Source: Shewanella sp. UCD-KL12
Lineage (GTDB): Bacteria; Pseudomonadota; Gammaproteobacteria; Enterobacterales; Shewanellaceae
Direction: 5' to 3'
Length of the DNA: 64,000 nt
NCBI RefSeq assembly: GCF_001957125.1
Contig: NZ_MPHJ01000001.1
Location: 544,407-608,406, forward strand
Each line of letters opens with the position of its first letter. The first letter of the stretch is position 1. Under the pieces are notes generated by a model that saw only the letters and a program-made list of their open reading frames with translations, did not search any database and was not told where the DNA came from. Shown here in pieces: positions 16,983 through 27,294 of this stretch. Both the position numbers and the translations under genes were made by a program.

Positions 16983-17009
16983 GGAGTAGAGGTTGGCTCC
17001 CTCTACTCC
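16983..17009. terminator. Strong hairpin after purU, possible terminator
   Basis: GGAGTAGAGG (16983-16992) pairs perfectly with CCTCTACTCC (17000-17009) around a 7-nt loop. No T-run follows on the plus strand or in the minus direction, so it may be an RNA-end stabiliser or a weak terminator between convergent genes. Confidence 0.5.
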
Positions 17010-17045
17010 TCAGCGTAATAAAGCCTAAAGTTAATAATGTATCAG

Positions 17046-17381
17046 TTAAAAGTTTACTGAATACTTAGTGTTATTCATGGCAATATCGGTAATTGACGTG
17101 CGGCCTTCAGTATATGGTGCAATTTTTTTGGCTACTTTTATCGAACCGTTCGATAGGGCAAAGTCATGGAAACTCTCGCCGTTACAAACTAGGTTGGGGA
17201 ATATTCTCTTTTTATCAATTCGGTATTCATTCATCGTGCTATTAAATCTATAAATACTATCAGAAAGCGCTGTTTTACAAACGCTTATCAAGGTGTTTTC
17301 TAACTTAGGGTCCATTGCTGCACTGGCATTAAAAGTGAGTGAAGTCATTAAAAGTCCAGCTAAAGTAATTACTTTTTTCAT
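17046..17381 (-). CDS. Small exported protein, probable DUF3718 family (copy 1)
   Basis: A 111-residue protein with a signal peptide (MKKVITLAGLLMTSLTFNASA). The mature part has two cysteines (VCKTAL and LVCNGESFHDFAL) with the spacing seen in small Shewanella DUF3718 proteins. Function unknown. It is about half identical by eye to the protein encoded at 17641-17985, so the two are tandem paralogs. AGGAG precedes the ATG. Confidence 0.75.
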   Translation of the reverse strand: MKKVITLAGLLMTSLTFNASAAMDPKLENTLISVCKTALSDSIYRFNSTMNEYRIDKKRIFPNLVCNGESFHDFALSNGSIKVAKKIAPYTEGRTSITDIAMNNTKYSVNF

Positions 17382-17585
17382 CTGTCGCTCCTAGCGTTTA
17401 GTATTAACATGCTTGTTCTGTCTATATTAAAGCCAGTTTTTACTAGGAAAGCTGTATAGCAATTGTAGCTATCTGTATCAGAGTGTTGTTTAAGCTTCAG
17501 TGGGTTTCCAAAGGTAACAATGTATGTTTTATAGAGAATGAATAATGGATTTAATAATATTGTTAATCTCTATTTTTGTTCATTA

Positions 17586-17623
17586 ATAAGAAAGGGGAAC
17601 TAAATATAGCTCCCCTTTCTTAT
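17586..17623 (-). terminator. Hairpin terminator between the two paralogs
   Basis: ATAAGAAAGGGGA (17586-17598) pairs perfectly with TCCCCTTTCTTAT (17611-17623), a 13-bp stem. In the minus direction the pyrimidine-rich arm ends in TTTCTTAT. It lies just after the stop of the upstream paralog. Confidence 0.7.
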
Positions 17624-17640
17624 GTACTACGTTTTAAATA

Positions 17641-17985
17641 TTAATAATTGATGTAAATCAACTCATCGGTATCATGATTCATAGCAATATCTTTAATCGT
17701 GACCTTACCTACAGTGTAGGGGGCGATCTTTTTCGCTGTTTTATCTGCTCCGTGACTAAGAGCAAATTGATGGAAGCTTTCTCCATTACAAACTAAACGG
17801 GGAAATATTCGCTGTTTTTTTATTCTATAACTTTTCATTGTATGGCTAAATTGATAAAGGCTATTACTGGCCCCGGCCTTACATACGGCAACTAGCGTGT
17901 TCTCCATATGAGAAGACATCGCTGCAGAAACAGAGAAGGCCATGGGACTTAAAGCTATGGTTGCAATTACGAGGAATTTTTTCAT
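17641..17985 (-). CDS. Small exported protein, probable DUF3718 family (copy 2)
   Basis: A 114-residue paralog of the preceding gene. It has a signal peptide ending near SVSA, the same two cysteines (AVCKAG, LVCNGESFHQFALSHG) and the shared block KKIAPYT-GK/R-T-I-DIAMN. Of two adjacent ATGs the second (17985) is better spaced from GGAGC. It lies upstream of copy 1 on the same strand with a terminator between, so each is probably expressed separately. Function unknown. Confidence 0.75.
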   Translation of the reverse strand: MKKFLVIATIALSPMAFSVSAAMSSHMENTLVAVCKAGASNSLYQFSHTMKSYRIKKQRIFPRLVCNGESFHQFALSHGADKTAKKIAPYTVGKVTIKDIAMNHDTDELIYINY

Positions 17986-18142
17986 CATTTGCTCCGTGTA
18001 TCATTCTTACAGGGGTGATCTGATTTAAGACTGTTTAGGCTCGTTTTGCTTTGTGGTTTTCACTGTTATATGTATCAAAATGTAGAGATGGGATCAGAGT
18101 GTTTCACTGAGTAATAATTTGTGTATTTGTTAGAGTTGGCAT

Positions 18143-18171
18143 AAAAAAACTCCCACAAGGGGTGGGAGTTT
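18143..18171 (-). terminator. Intrinsic terminator downstream of the dapD remnant
   Basis: ACTCCCA (18149-18155) and TGGGAGT (18162-18168) form the stem. On the minus strand it is followed by seven T residues. It is placed where a glnD-dapD transcript would end, so it probably survives from the intact operon and may still terminate glnD transcripts. Confidence 0.85.
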
Positions 18172-18201
18172 TATATCATTTGAGTCTTAATTTTGTGGTG
18201 T

Positions 18202-18518
18202 TTAGTCTACAATTCTCAATAGTTCATTGATACTAACTTTACCACGGGTTTTGGCATCAACCTTTTTCACTATGATGGCAGCTTACCGGTTGTAAGTACC
18301 ACACTTAGAAGGCAAGGTACCAAAAACGACAACTGAGCCCGCTAGAACAGTTATATTCAATGATAGTAGGGCTAGCTTGAAGCGGCTCTAGAACGCCACC
18401 AATGCCTACACCACCAGATAAATACACATTTTTACCTGTTTGAGCGCAAGAACCTACTGTCGCTTATGTGCCAACCATTGTCCCTTCATCACAATATTAT
18501 TGCCTATGAATGAACCTT
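18202..18518 (-). pseudogene. dapD: Decayed remnant of dapD (tetrahydrodipicolinate N-succinyltransferase)
   Basis: Reading the minus strand, three blocks match DapD in order. DEGTMVGT then a stop (TAA, complement of 18464-18466) replaces [25 protein letters not shown] and [20 protein letters not shown] follow (18463 to about 18352). Then [14 protein letters not shown], a second stop (complement of 18283-18285), and AIIVKKVDAKTRGK...INELLRIVD up to the natural stop at 18202. About 46 codons between the second and third blocks, and all of the N-terminal half, are missing. An intact dapD is about 820 bp. In related genomes dapD lies directly downstream of glnD, exactly this position and strand. 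It cannot make an enzyme. Confidence 0.93.
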
Positions 18519-18541
18519 AGCTTGCTTATATTAGGCTGAAA

Positions 18542-21115
18542 TTAATCAGCTTGTTTTAGTGCTTGAACTAAGTTCTCACTGAGGTTTTGCTGTTGCTCTT
18601 CGGTGAGTTGTTCGCCATCAGCATTTTGCAACATGAAGAAATCTTCAGCTCTTTCACCAATGGTGGTAATTTTTGCTGCCATTAATTTAATATCGCAACG
18701 ATAAAGGGTTTCACCTATTTTTGCTAGTAAGCCTGGGCTATCAAGTGTGATAAGCTCCATCATGCTGGTTCCATGACGGCGTGAAGGTAAAAAGCTCACG
18801 TGAGTCGCCACTTTAAATGGCTTCATCTGCCGAGGTATTTTTCTAAATTTTGGCAATTTTGGTGTGTCTTTACTCAGGGCTTTAGTTAATGCTTTTTTTA
18901 CCCCTTGAATGCGTGCTATCTGAGAAACAGGACTACCATCCTGCTCTAATATCACAAAAGAATCGAGTGCATAATCATCTTTAGACGTCATGACGCTAGC
19001 GTCATGAACATTAATATTTTTGTTATCAAGTACAGCCATCACAGTTGCAAATAACTTAGGCTTATCTGAGCCATAGACAAAAAGTTCAGTACCTCCACGA
19101 ATGGTATGCTTAGAGATCAGCACGAGCGGCTCATTTTGTTTATGTTTGAGAATGGCTTCTGAATGCCAAGCAATTTGGTTGGGCTGATGCTTTAAAAAGT
19201 AATCGGCTTTAAACCTTTGCCATAAGCTCTCTAAGCTTTTTTCCTTTATTCCGCGTCTTAGTAGCTCTTTTTTGGCTTTAGCTTGATGCTCACGAACCCG
19301 GGCACGAATATCAACAGGCTTCTCTTTACCTCTGGCTAATACACGTTGTGTGGAAAAATAGAGATCTCGAAGTAACGAGCCTTTCCAACTGTTCCAGGTT
19401 TTCTCGTTGGTTGCACAGATATCAGCAACGGTTAGGCAATAAAGGTAGCTTAAGTGAACGGCATCTCGTACTTTTTCAGCAAACTCTGCCACCACATCTG
19501 GATCAGAGATATCACGCCGTTGAGCGGTGACAGACATGACCAAGTGGTTTTCAACAAGCCAACTGACGAGTCTACCATCATGGTTATTGAGTCCATGAAA
19601 CTTACAGAAATTAAGTGCATCAATTGCACCTAGCTTACTATGATCGCCACCGCGTCCTTTACCAATATCATGGAAAATAGCAGCTAAGACTAGTAAGCCT
19701 TTCTTCGGAAGCTGATTAATGAGTACTGATCCTAGGGGAAATTCCTCTTTTTGCTCAGGCTGTGAGAAGCGGTCAATATTTTTTAGTAATCGGTGAGTGT
19801 GCTCATCGACGGTATAAGCATGAAAAAGGTCGAACTGCATCAAACCTTCAATATCCCGCCAAGCTGGCAGGTAAGCTGATAACACCCCATGTCTATGCAT
19901 TAATGATAGAGAGGCTATTCCTCGCGGATGGCGGAGGAGCTCTAAGAATACCTCTCTGCAGTCTTCTTGCTCCATTAAGGGCTGTGTGAGCGCGCGTCTT
20001 GCTTCTCGTAAATCCCTTAATGTTGGCGCATATATCCCTTTAATGTTGGAGTTTTTGGCAACCAATAGAAAGAGCTTCATGATCTCTACAGGCTTATCAA
20101 ACATCTTGACTGTCAAAGATTCAATAAAAGTGCCACGCAGCTGATAGTGGCTATTGATAGGGGTAATTGCCAATGCTTTGGTGTGGCCTAAAGTGGCTCT
20201 TTTAAAATGCTGTAGCAGCATTTGGTTAAGCTCCATTACTCGCCTAACCGTGCGGTAATAACGCTTCATCATCTGCTCAACACCGAGTTGAGTAGAATCT
20301 TCATACCCCATAATATCTGCGACTTGGCGTTGAAGATCGAACAGAAGACGGTTTTCATCACGACCAGCTATCAGGTGCAGAGCAAAGCGTAATTCCCAAA
20401 GAAATGACTGACACTCCAGCAGTTCTTCTAGCTCATCCGATTCAAGAAAACCATGAGCAACAAGATCTTCGGCTTTTGATGCATCGAAATATCGCATAGC
20501 GACCCAAGCAACGGTATGTATATCCCTTAGGCCCCCCGGACAAGTTTTTAGGTTAGGTTCAAGATCAAAGGCATTAGCTTTGGCATGACGAGCGAGCTGT
20601 TCATCTCTTTTAGCGAGGTAGAATTTATCAGCTGGCCAGAAATCATCTTGGCGGATAGCGCTGTAAAGGGCTTGATACAGGTTGTTAGGGCCGCAAAGCA
20701 GTCGCGATTCAAGCAGATTGGTTGCTATGGTGACATCTGCTTTTCCCTGATCCAGCGTCTGTTTAATGCTGCGAAAACTATGGCCAACTTCTAATCCCGC
20801 ATCCCACAAAAATGCAATGTATGCACTTAATGCTTTTTCTGCAGCAGGGCAGGGCTCATCTTCACTTAAGAAGAGGAGGTCGACATCAGATTGTGGGTGA
20901 AGCTCTCCCCGCCCATATCCACCAACAGCAATCAGCGCGATGGGAAACTGCTCGAGCTCGTAGGATTGCCATTGTTGTTGAAGTAATCCATCAACAAATT
21001 GACTGCGTTCAGCGACGAGGTTTTGAATCGATGTTTCTTGGCGAAATCGAGCTAAGAGGTCATGGTTTTGAGCAAGAAGGGATGCTTTCGCGAGTCGAGC
21101 TGATTCTGTGGTCAT
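18542..21115 (-). CDS. glnD: Bifunctional PII uridylyltransferase/uridylyl-removing enzyme
   Basis: GlnD senses glutamine and adds or removes UMP on PII proteins, setting nitrogen control. Domains are visible in order in the 857-residue protein: nucleotidyltransferase ([20 protein letters not shown] near residue 65), HD phosphohydrolase ([20 protein letters not shown]) and two C-terminal ACT domains ([40 protein letters not shown]). Length is close to E. coli GlnD (890). AAGGATC precedes the ATG. It is downstream of map on the same strand, 106 bp apart, and upstream of the dead dapD. Confidence 0.97.
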   Translation of the reverse strand: MTTESARLAKASLLAQNHDLLARFRQETSIQNLVAERSQFVDGLLQQQWQSYELEQFPIALIAVGGYGRGELHPQSDVDLLFLSEDEPCPAAEKALSAYIAFLWDAGLEVGHSFRSIKQTLDQGKADVTIATNLLESRLLCGPNNLYQALYSAIRQDDFWPADKFYLAKRDEQLARHAKANAFDLEPNLKTCPGGLRDIHTVAWVAMRYFDASKAEDLVAHGFLESDELEELLECQSFLWELRFALHLIAGRDENRLLFDLQRQVADIMGYEDSTQLGVEQMMKRYYRTVRRVMELNQMLLQHFKRATLGHTKALAITPINSHYQLRGTFIESLTVKMFDKPVEIMKLFLLVAKNSNIKGIYAPTLRDLREARRALTQPLMEQEDCREVFLELLRHPRGIASLSLMHRHGVLSAYLPAWRDIEGLMQFDLFHAYTVDEHTHRLLKNIDRFSQPEQKEEFPLGSVLINQLPKKGLLVLAAIFHDIGKGRGGDHSKLGAIDALNFCKFHGLNNHDGRLVSWLVENHLVMSVTAQRRDISDPDVVAEFAEKVRDAVHLSYLYCLTVADICATNEKTWNSWKGSLLRDLYFSTQRVLARGKEKPVDIRARVREHQAKAKKELLRRGIKEKSLESLWQRFKADYFLKHQPNQIAWHSEAILKHKQNEPLVLISKHTIRGGTELFVYGSDKPKLFATVMAVLDNKNINVHDASVMTSKDDYALDSFVILEQDGSPVSQIARIQGVKKALTKALSKDTPKLPKFRKIPRQMKPFKVATHVSFLPSRRHGTSMMELITLDSPGLLAKIGETLYRCDIKLMAAKITTIGERAEDFFMLQNADGEQLTEEQQQNLSENLVQALKQAD

Positions 21116-21221
21116 TGTGATCCTTTATACAAAATGAAACCAACCTACTGTTGTAGATTGGCTAGTATCATTGCCCACAGAATGCAGTCACTAAGCCAGA
21201 GTTTAATTACACTCTAAGTGC

Positions 21222-22019
21222 TTAATGGTTAATAGCTCTTGGGAAGTCTTCTTCAGCACGAAGAGTTAACACTTCTACGCCTGTTTTAGTAACGAGCAAA
21301 GTATGCTCCCACTGAGCTGATTTTTTACCATCAGAAGTTGTCACTGTCCAGTTATCTTCTTTATCTAATATGCAAGTATGGCGACCCGCATTGATCATTG
21401 GCTCAATAGTGAAGCACATGCCAGGGCGTAGGACTGTCTTATCGCTATTTTTGTAGTGCATGACTTGTGGCTCTTCATGGAAACCTGCGCCAATACCATG
21501 TCCACAGTAATCTTTAACTATGCTGTACTTCTCAAGACCCGTCTTTTTAGTTTTTACAAATTTCTCAACAATAGTGCCAATCTCGCCAAGCTTCATTCCT
21601 GGGCGGACCTTACGGATACTGGCATAAAGGCTTTCTTGGGCGATACGGCAAAGACGCATATCTTTGGCACTTACATCACCAATGAGAAACATTTTTGAGG
21701 TATCACCATGGTAGCCATCTTTAATGACTGTGATATCTATGTTGATGATATCGCCATCCTTCAATTTACGGCCGCTAGGAATACCATGGCAGATGACTTC
21801 GTTGATTGAAGTACAAATTGATTTCGGAAATCCGTGATAATTCAGAGGGGCTGAAATAGCGTCATTCTCGGCGGTAAATTTTGCGCAGATATCATTAAGC
21901 TCATCGGTGCTCACTCCTACCTTTACAAAGGGAGCAATCATCTCTAAAACCTGAGCTGCAAGCTTACCTGCGGCGCGCATCTTCTCGATCTCTTCAGCTG
22001 TCTTTATCACTATACTCAT
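21222..22019 (-). CDS. map: Type I methionine aminopeptidase
   Basis: Removes N-terminal methionine from nascent proteins. The 265-residue product shows the metal-binding landmarks of the family: INIDITVIKDGYHGDTSKMF (two Asp ligands), YCGHGIGAGFHEEPQV (His) and FTIEPMINAG (Glu), with WEHTLLVT (Glu) near the end. Length matches E. coli Map (264). The gene is divergent from rpsB, as in E. coli and Shewanella. Confidence 0.97.
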   Translation of the reverse strand: MSIVIKTAEEIEKMRAAGKLAAQVLEMIAPFVKVGVSTDELNDICAKFTAENDAISAPLNYHGFPKSICTSINEVICHGIPSGRKLKDGDIINIDITVIKDGYHGDTSKMFLIGDVSAKDMRLCRIAQESLYASIRKVRPGMKLGEIGTIVEKFVKTKKTGLEKYSIVKDYCGHGIGAGFHEEPQVMHYKNSDKTVLRPGMCFTIEPMINAGRHTCILDKEDNWTVTTSDGKKSAQWEHTLLVTKTGVEVLTLRAEEDFPRAINH

Positions 22020-22091
22020 TTAGGCTATCTCTTTTGTCTCAATTATTGAGGAATCTGCTTGCTATTTTTTGTGCAAATTCATCACTAAAAT

Positions 22092-22120
22092 TTGTGTTTG
22101 CGCTGGTAATATGGTATAAA
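22092..22120 (+). promoter_or_regulatory. Sigma-70 promoter of rpsB-tsf
   Basis: TTGTGT (22092-22097) and TATAAA (22115-22120) are separated by exactly 17 bp. They are followed by a GC-rich discriminator (GCGCGCCG), as is common for ribosomal-protein promoters under stringent control. It gives a 5' leader of about 230 nt. Confidence 0.65.
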
Positions 22121-22281
22121 GCGCGCCGTTGTGTTTGACTCTATAGACTCTGGAGCTTTTACGAAGAAACACTTTATCAACATGATAGAGGCTCGAGTAA
22201 AAATAAAAGAGCTTAGAGCTTAGATGGCGGCCATTATACATGGCAAACTTTAAAATACTAAATCACACACGTGTCGACACA

Positions 22282-22352
22282 TTCTCCGGGGTGCCTAATT
22301 AGGTCGGAGATATGGGATACGTGGAGGTCTAACCCCTAATTATTTAAGGTAA
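22282..22352 (+). promoter_or_regulatory. rpsB leader RNA element (S2 autoregulation / t44 type)
   Basis: The leader just upstream of rpsB contains GGGGTGCC (22288-22295) and GGAGGTCTAACCCC, where GGGGT (22288-22292) can pair with ACCCC (22332-22336) around internal stems. This is the arrangement of the conserved rpsB leader (Rfam t44/rpsB), through which S2 represses its own operon. I recognise it from the conserved blocks and position; no covariance search was run. Confidence 0.65.
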
Positions 22353-22356
22353 TAAA

Positions 22357-23085
22357 ATGACTACAGTTTCAATGCGCGACATGCTACAAGCCGGTGTTCA
22401 CTTCGGTCACCAGACTCGTTACTGGAACCCAAAGATGAAGCCTTTCATCTTCGGCGCTCGTAATGGTGTTCACATCATCAACCTAGAGCACACTGTGCCT
22501 ATGTTCAATGAAGCACTTGCTTTCATCAGCAATGTTGCATCAAAGAAAGGTAAAGTTCTTTTTGTTGGTACTAAGCGTGCTGCAAGCGAAGCTATCAAAG
22601 AATCTGCTATCTCTTGTGATCAGTACTACGTTGATCACCGCTGGTTAGGTGGTATGTTGACTAACTGGAAAACAGTTCGTCAATCAATCAAGCGTCTTAA
22701 AGACCTTGAAAGCCAGTCTGTAGACGGTACTTTCGACAAGCTTACAAAGAAAGAAGCGCTTATGCGTACTCGTGAGCTTGAGAAGCTAGAAAAGTCTCTT
22801 GGTGGAATCAAGAACATGGGCGGCCTACCTGACGTTATCTTCGTTATCGGTGCTGACCATGAGCATATTGCTGTTAAAGAAGCTAACAACCTAGGTATTC
22901 CAGTTGTAGCTGTTGTTGATACTAACTCGTCTCCAGACGGCATCAACTACATCATTCCTGGCAATGATGATGCGATGCGTTCTATCCGTTTATACACTGA
23001 GTCTGTTGCTGCTGCCGCTAAAGCTGGCCGTGGTCAAGACCTAGCTGTACAAGCTGAGCAAGACGGTTTCGTAGAAGCTGAATAA
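22357..23085 (+). CDS. rpsB: 30S ribosomal protein S2
   Basis: The 242-residue product begins [20 protein letters not shown] and contains the S2 signature blocks [20 protein letters not shown] and [20 protein letters not shown]. Length equals that of E. coli S2. It heads the rpsB-tsf-pyrH-frr cluster, with a regulatory leader before it and an attenuating hairpin after it. Confidence 0.99.
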   Translation: MTTVSMRDMLQAGVHFGHQTRYWNPKMKPFIFGARNGVHIINLEHTVPMFNEALAFISNVASKKGKVLFVGTKRAASEAIKESAISCDQYYVDHRWLGGMLTNWKTVRQSIKRLKDLESQSVDGTFDKLTKKEALMRTRELEKLEKSLGGIKNMGGLPDVIFVIGADHEHIAVKEANNLGIPVVAVVDTNSSPDGINYIIPGNDDAMRSIRLYTESVAAAAKAGRGQDLAVQAEQDGFVEAE

Positions 23086-23139
23086 TTTGGGCGGATGAAT
23101 GTCATCCCCCCTCATTAACCAAGATACTTGATTGGTGAG

Positions 23140-23165
23140 CAGGGGCCTTCGGCCCCTGTTTTATA
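23140..23165 (+). terminator. Intrinsic terminator/attenuator between rpsB and tsf
   Basis: CAGGGGCC (23140-23147) and GGCCCCTG (23151-23158) form a tight stem with a UUC loop, followed by TTTTAT. It probably ends a share of transcripts so that S2 is made in excess of EF-Ts, as known in E. coli. Confidence 0.85.
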
Positions 23166-23204
23166 TCAAACGAATTTGTAGAATTATCTGTAGAGGATTT
23201 AACA

Positions 23205-24053
23205 ATGGCAATTACTGCTGCCCAAGTTAAAGAACTTCGTGACCGCACTGGCGCTGGCATGATGGACTGTAAAAAAGCATTGACTGAAACTGCTGGTGAC
23301 ATCGAGCTAGCAATTGATAACATGCGTAAGAGCGGTGCTGCAAAGGCTGCTAAAAAAGCGGGTAACATCGCTGCTGAAGGTACTATCCTTATCAAGAATG
23401 GCGAAGGTTTCGCTGCGCTTCTAGAAGTTAACTGTCAAACAGACTTCGTTGCTAAAGATGCAAGCTTCCTAGCATTCGCTAACTCAGTACTAGATGTTGC
23501 TTCTGCGTCTAAAGTGACGATTGAAGATCTTAAAGCACAGTTTGAAGAAACTCGTGTTGCTCTAGTTGCTAAGATTGGTGAAAACATCAACGTTCGTCGC
23601 GTTGAGTACATCGATGGTGCAAACCTTTCTTCTTACCGTCACGGTGAGCGTATCGGTGTTGTTGTTGCCGGTGAAGCTGATGAAGAAACGCTAAAGCACG
23701 TTGCAATGCACGTTGCTGCTTCTAAGCCTGAGTTCGTTAACCCTGAAGATGTTCCTGCTGATCTTGTTGCAAAAGAAGAAGCACTTCAGATCGAAATCGC
23801 TATGAACGAAGGCAAGCCTGAAGAGATTGCTAAGAAGATGGTTCTTGGTCGCATGAAGAAGTTTACTGGTGAGATCTCTCTTACTGGCCAAGCTTACATC
23901 ATGGAGCCTAAGAAAACTGTTGGTGCAGTTCTTAAAGAGAAAAACGCTACTGTTTCAAACTTCGTTCGTTTAGAAGTTGGCGAAGGTATCGCGAAGAAAG
24001 AAGAAGATTTTGCTGCAGAAGTTGCTGCACAAATCGCTGCTACTAAGGCTTAA
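23205..24053 (+). CDS. tsf: Elongation factor Ts
   Basis: EF-Ts recycles EF-Tu by GDP/GTP exchange. The 282-residue protein has the N-terminal UBA-like domain with [19 protein letters not shown], then [12 protein letters not shown] and the two core domains. It lies 119 bp after rpsB. Length is normal. An AGAGGA ribosome-binding site precedes the ATG. Confidence 0.98.
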   Translation: MAITAAQVKELRDRTGAGMMDCKKALTETAGDIELAIDNMRKSGAAKAAKKAGNIAAEGTILIKNGEGFAALLEVNCQTDFVAKDASFLAFANSVLDVASASKVTIEDLKAQFEETRVALVAKIGENINVRRVEYIDGANLSSYRHGERIGVVVAGEADEETLKHVAMHVAASKPEFVNPEDVPADLVAKEEALQIEIAMNEGKPEEIAKKMVLGRMKKFTGEISLTGQAYIMEPKKTVGAVLKEKNATVSNFVRLEVGEGIAKKEEDFAAEVAAQIAATKA

Positions 24054-24074
24054 TCTCCTTTTGTAAGCACATCT

Positions 24075-24112
24075 AAGACCGCGGCCTTTGCTGCGGTCTT
24101 ATTGTATATTTT
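24075..24112 (+). terminator. Intrinsic terminator after tsf
   Basis: AAGACCGC (24075-24082) pairs with GCGGTCTT (24093-24100), followed by the AT-rich tract ATTGTATATTTT. It probably separates rpsB-tsf from pyrH, partially or fully. Confidence 0.8.
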
Positions 24113-24142
24113 ACCTATCGGCAAAACATCAGGACTATAAAA

Positions 24143-24886
24143 ATGAGCACGAATCCTAAACCTGCATTTCGACGTATTCTTCTAAAGCTTAGTGGTGAAG
24201 CCCTAATGGGCGAAGAAGGCTTTGGTATCGATCCTAAAGTATTAGATCGTATGGCTCAGGAGATTAAAGAACTGGTTGAGCTTGGCATTCAGGTAGGTGT
24301 GGTTATCGGTGGTGGTAATCTATTTCGCGGAGAAGGACTGGCACAAGCTGGTATGAATCGTGTTGTTGGCGACCATATGGGTATGCTTGCGACAGTGATG
24401 AATGGCCTCGCGATGCGTGATGCGCTACACCGTGCATATGTGAATGCAAGATTGATGTCTGCGATCCCATTAAAGGGCGTATGTGACGATTACAATTGGG
24501 CTGAAGCAATTAGTTTGCTAAAGTCTGGCCGTGTTGTAATTTTTGCCGCAGGAACGGGTAACCCTTTCTGTACTACTGATTCAGCAGCATGTCTGCGTGG
24601 AATCGAGATTGAGGCTGAAGTCGTAATCAAAGGGACTAAGGTAGACGGTGTCTATTCTGATGATCCTGTTAAAAACCCAGATGCAGTAAAATATGATGAA
24701 ATGGGTTACGATGAAGTACTTGAAAAAGAATTAAAAGTGATGGATCTTGCTGCGTTTACGATGGCGAGAGATCACGATATGCCTTTATTGGTATTTAACA
24801 TGAATAAGCCTGGTGCCCTACGTCGTGTCATAATGGGTGAACAGGAAGGTACAATGATTAAGAGTTCTACAGCACCAGAGCAATAA
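24143..24886 (+). CDS. pyrH: UMP kinase
   Basis: Phosphorylates UMP to UDP in pyrimidine nucleotide synthesis. The 247-residue amino-acid-kinase-fold protein begins with [21 protein letters not shown] and contains [19 protein letters not shown], the [13 protein letters not shown] loop and [13 protein letters not shown]. All are standard for bacterial hexameric UMP kinases, which are allosterically controlled by GTP and UTP. Normal length. Confidence 0.98.
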   Translation: MSTNPKPAFRRILLKLSGEALMGEEGFGIDPKVLDRMAQEIKELVELGIQVGVVIGGGNLFRGEGLAQAGMNRVVGDHMGMLATVMNGLAMRDALHRAYVNARLMSAIPLKGVCDDYNWAEAISLLKSGRVVIFAAGTGNPFCTTDSAACLRGIEIEAEVVIKGTKVDGVYSDDPVKNPDAVKYDEMGYDEVLEKELKVMDLAAFTMARDHDMPLLVFNMNKPGALRRVIMGEQEGTMIKSSTAPEQ

Positions 24887-24982
24887 ATGCTGTAATATCC
24901 AGTCAATAACGAGTACATAGCGATGTACGACTGGCAGTACCTATGATTAAGAATTTAGTGATTCATTGAAAGGATATTTAAC

Positions 24983-25540
24983 GTGATAAACGAAATCAAA
25001 ACTGATGCTCAAACACGTATGGCTAAATGTGTAGAAGCCACTAAAACTCAAATGGCTAAAGTGCGTACAGGTCGAGCTCACCCAAGTCTTTTAGACTCTA
25101 TTAAGGTGTCTTACTACGGCTCTCTTACCCCGCTTAAGCAGGTGGGTAACGTTTCAATTGAAGATTCTCGTACTCTTGCTATTTCAGTTTTTGATAGCAC
25201 TATGATTCAAGCTGTTGAAAAAGCCATTATGACTTCGGACTTAGGTCTGAACCCTATGTCTGCTGGCGCAATTATCCGCATTCCACTTCCAGCGCTTACC
25301 GAAGAGCGTCGTAAGGACCTTATTAAGGTTGTACGTGCTGAAGCTGAAAACGGCCGTGTTGCGGTTCGTAACGTTCGTCGTGATGCTAACTCAGATGTTA
25401 AAGATCTTGAGAAAGAGAAAGAGTGTACGACTGATGATGTGCACCGTACTGAAGATGAAGTTCAGAAGTTTACTGATGCTCATATCAAGCAGATTGATGA
25501 GATCTTGTCTGCAAAAGAAGCAGAGTTGATGGAAGTCTAA
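24983..25540 (+). CDS. frr: Ribosome recycling factor
   Basis: With EF-G, RRF splits post-termination ribosomes. The 185-residue protein has the expected long helical domain ends ([49 protein letters not shown]) and central beta domain. Length equals that of E. coli RRF. A terminator follows. Confidence 0.98.
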   Translation: MINEIKTDAQTRMAKCVEATKTQMAKVRTGRAHPSLLDSIKVSYYGSLTPLKQVGNVSIEDSRTLAISVFDSTMIQAVEKAIMTSDLGLNPMSAGAIIRIPLPALTEERRKDLIKVVRAEAENGRVAVRNVRRDANSDVKDLEKEKECTTDDVHRTEDEVQKFTDAHIKQIDEILSAKEAELMEV

Positions 25541-25565
25541 TCTCGAGCGAAGAAACTAGAGTTCA

Positions 25566-25605
25566 GACGCCGTGTAGCGGTATACTACACGGCGTTTGCT
25601 ATTTT
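25566..25605 (+). terminator. Intrinsic terminator after frr
   Basis: ACGCCGTGTAG (25567-25577) and CTACACGGCGT (25585-25595) form an 11-bp perfect stem, followed by TTGCTATTTTAA. It lies between frr and uppS. Confidence 0.8.
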
Positions 25606-25619
25606 AAGGGTTGTAATAG

Positions 25620-26411
25620 ATGTCAATCGGTTCGCAGTCGAGCACAGATTTTTCCTCTGAGGAGATAGCTGAGCTTGTTAAACAGTCAACACCAAAACAT
25701 GTTGCTATCATTATGGATGGTAATGGGCGTTGGGCCCAAGCTCAGGGGAAACCTAGAGTTATGGGGCATAAGGCTGGTGTTAAGACCGTTAGACGTGCTG
25801 TCAGCACTGCCAGAGACATGGGCATTGAATCCTTAACATTGTTTGCTTTTTCAAGTGAAAACTGGCGTCGACCCGATAAAGAGGTCACCTTATTGATGGA
25901 GCTGTTTTTTACCGTGCTTCAGCGCGAAATAAAACTGCTTTATAAGAATGGCGTTAGGCTTAATATTATAGGTGACATCAGTCGATTCTCAGAGCGCCTA
26001 CAAAAGCAAATTGCGGCAGCAGAACAAAAAACTGCCGGTAATTCAGATCTCATCTTAAACGTCGCAGCCAACTACGGTGGGCGTTGGGATATCATGCAAG
26101 CTGCACAAACATTAGCTAAAAAAGTAGAAAACGGTGAAATGAACAGCAGTCAGTTTACCGAAGAGGCTATAAGTGAGCATTTATGCATGCAAAACCAGCC
26201 TGAAGTTGATTTAATGATACGTACTGGCGGCGATTACCGAATCAGTAACTTTGTGCTTTGGCAGGCTGCTTACGCTGAGCTAGTATTTACCGATACCTTG
26301 TGGCCTGATTTTGATGAGAGTGCATTTAAACATGCGATTGCTGTTTTTGCGTCTCGTCAAAGACGATTTGGTTTGACTGGCTGTCAGATAGAGTCGATGC
26401 AGTCTGAGTAA
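25620..26411 (+). CDS. uppS: Undecaprenyl diphosphate synthase
   Basis: Builds C55 undecaprenyl diphosphate, the lipid carrier for peptidoglycan and O-antigen. The 263-residue cis-prenyltransferase has the catalytic loop HVAIIMDGNGRWAQ, TLFAFSSENWRRP and the C-terminal VDLMIRTGGDYRISNFVLWQ. The last motif reads GDYRISN where most enzymes have GE.RISN, a conservative Asp for Glu change. It starts the run uppS-cdsA-dxr-rseP-bamA. Confidence 0.97.
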   Translation: MSIGSQSSTDFSSEEIAELVKQSTPKHVAIIMDGNGRWAQAQGKPRVMGHKAGVKTVRRAVSTARDMGIESLTLFAFSSENWRRPDKEVTLLMELFFTVLQREIKLLYKNGVRLNIIGDISRFSERLQKQIAAAEQKTAGNSDLILNVAANYGGRWDIMQAAQTLAKKVENGEMNSSQFTEEAISEHLCMQNQPEVDLMIRTGGDYRISNFVLWQAAYAELVFTDTLWPDFDESAFKHAIAVFASRQRRFGLTGCQIESMQSE

Positions 26412-26432
26412 TAATTTTTTTGAGGGATAGTT

Positions 26433-27290
26433 TTGCTAAAACAACGAATAATAACAGCAATATGGTTAATCCCCTTGGTTTTGGGGGCTGTGTTTTGGCT
26501 CCCTACGGAATACTTTTCATGGGCATTGATCCCTGTATTCCTTATTGCAGCCAAGGAGTGGGGACAGATAATTGATAAGCGCTGCCAAATAACGCAGTGG
26601 AGTTTTACTATCACTATCGGTGTGCTTTTGGTGGCATTAAACCTTTTTGTACCAAGCGATGAGCTTTGGTTTAAAGGCCATCTTCATCCGGTATTGTTAG
26701 CCATTATCCTGATTGGTGCGTTGTGGTGGGCCATCTCGCTACTCTTAGTGATCACTTTTCCAAAAAGTTCGGCAATGTGGCAAAAGAGCCATATGTTTAA
26801 GTCGATGTTCGGTCAGTTAACCTTGATCCCCTGTTTTGCAGCACTCATTGTATTAAAAGGGCTAAGCTCACAAGCTGAACCTTCGTATGGGGGCACACTG
26901 ATTTTCTTGGTTATGCTTGTGGTTTGGGCGACTGATAGTGGTGCTTACTTTGCAGGCAAAGCGTTAGGCCGCACAAAACTTATGCCAAACGTCAGCCCTG
27001 CCAAAACGATTGAGGGCTTAGTTGGAGGCTTATTGACTAGCATGATTGTAGTGGCTGGAGTGATGAGTGTTTCTCCTGAACAGGAGTTAGGTTTAGTTAT
27101 TGCCGTAACCCTCTTCATCGCACTAGTATCTGCTGTTGGCGACCTCTCAGAAAGTATGTTTAAGCGCGTCGCTGATATTAAAGATTCAGGTACTATTTTA
27201 CCTGGGCACGGTGGGGTTCTCGATAGGATCGATAGCCTGACCGCTGCACTTCCTGTATTTACGCTTATCTATATCGCATTTTGGATGTAA
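26433..27290 (+). CDS. cdsA: Phosphatidate cytidylyltransferase
   Basis: Makes CDP-diacylglycerol for all phospholipids, in the inner membrane. The 285-residue protein has seven or eight hydrophobic helices and the family signature [14 protein letters not shown] ... [13 protein letters not shown] and [19 protein letters not shown]. The start codon is TTG, with GAGGGA upstream; no ATG lies near the N-terminal end. It follows uppS by 21 bp and is followed by dxr after 4 bp, so all are cotranscribed. Confidence 0.96.
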   Translation: MLKQRIITAIWLIPLVLGAVFWLPTEYFSWALIPVFLIAAKEWGQIIDKRCQITQWSFTITIGVLLVALNLFVPSDELWFKGHLHPVLLAIILIGALWWAISLLLVITFPKSSAMWQKSHMFKSMFGQLTLIPCFAALIVLKGLSSQAEPSYGGTLIFLVMLVVWATDSGAYFAGKALGRTKLMPNVSPAKTIEGLVGGLLTSMIVVAGVMSVSPEQELGLVIAVTLFIALVSAVGDLSESMFKRVADIKDSGTILPGHGGVLDRIDSLTAALPVFTLIYIAFWM

Positions 27291-27294
27291 TCTG

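Noticed and set aside
18182..18541. Purely non-coding spacer between glnD and the small exported proteins
   Set aside because: Translation of the minus strand shows clear DapD blocks, so it is a pseudogene and not an empty spacer.
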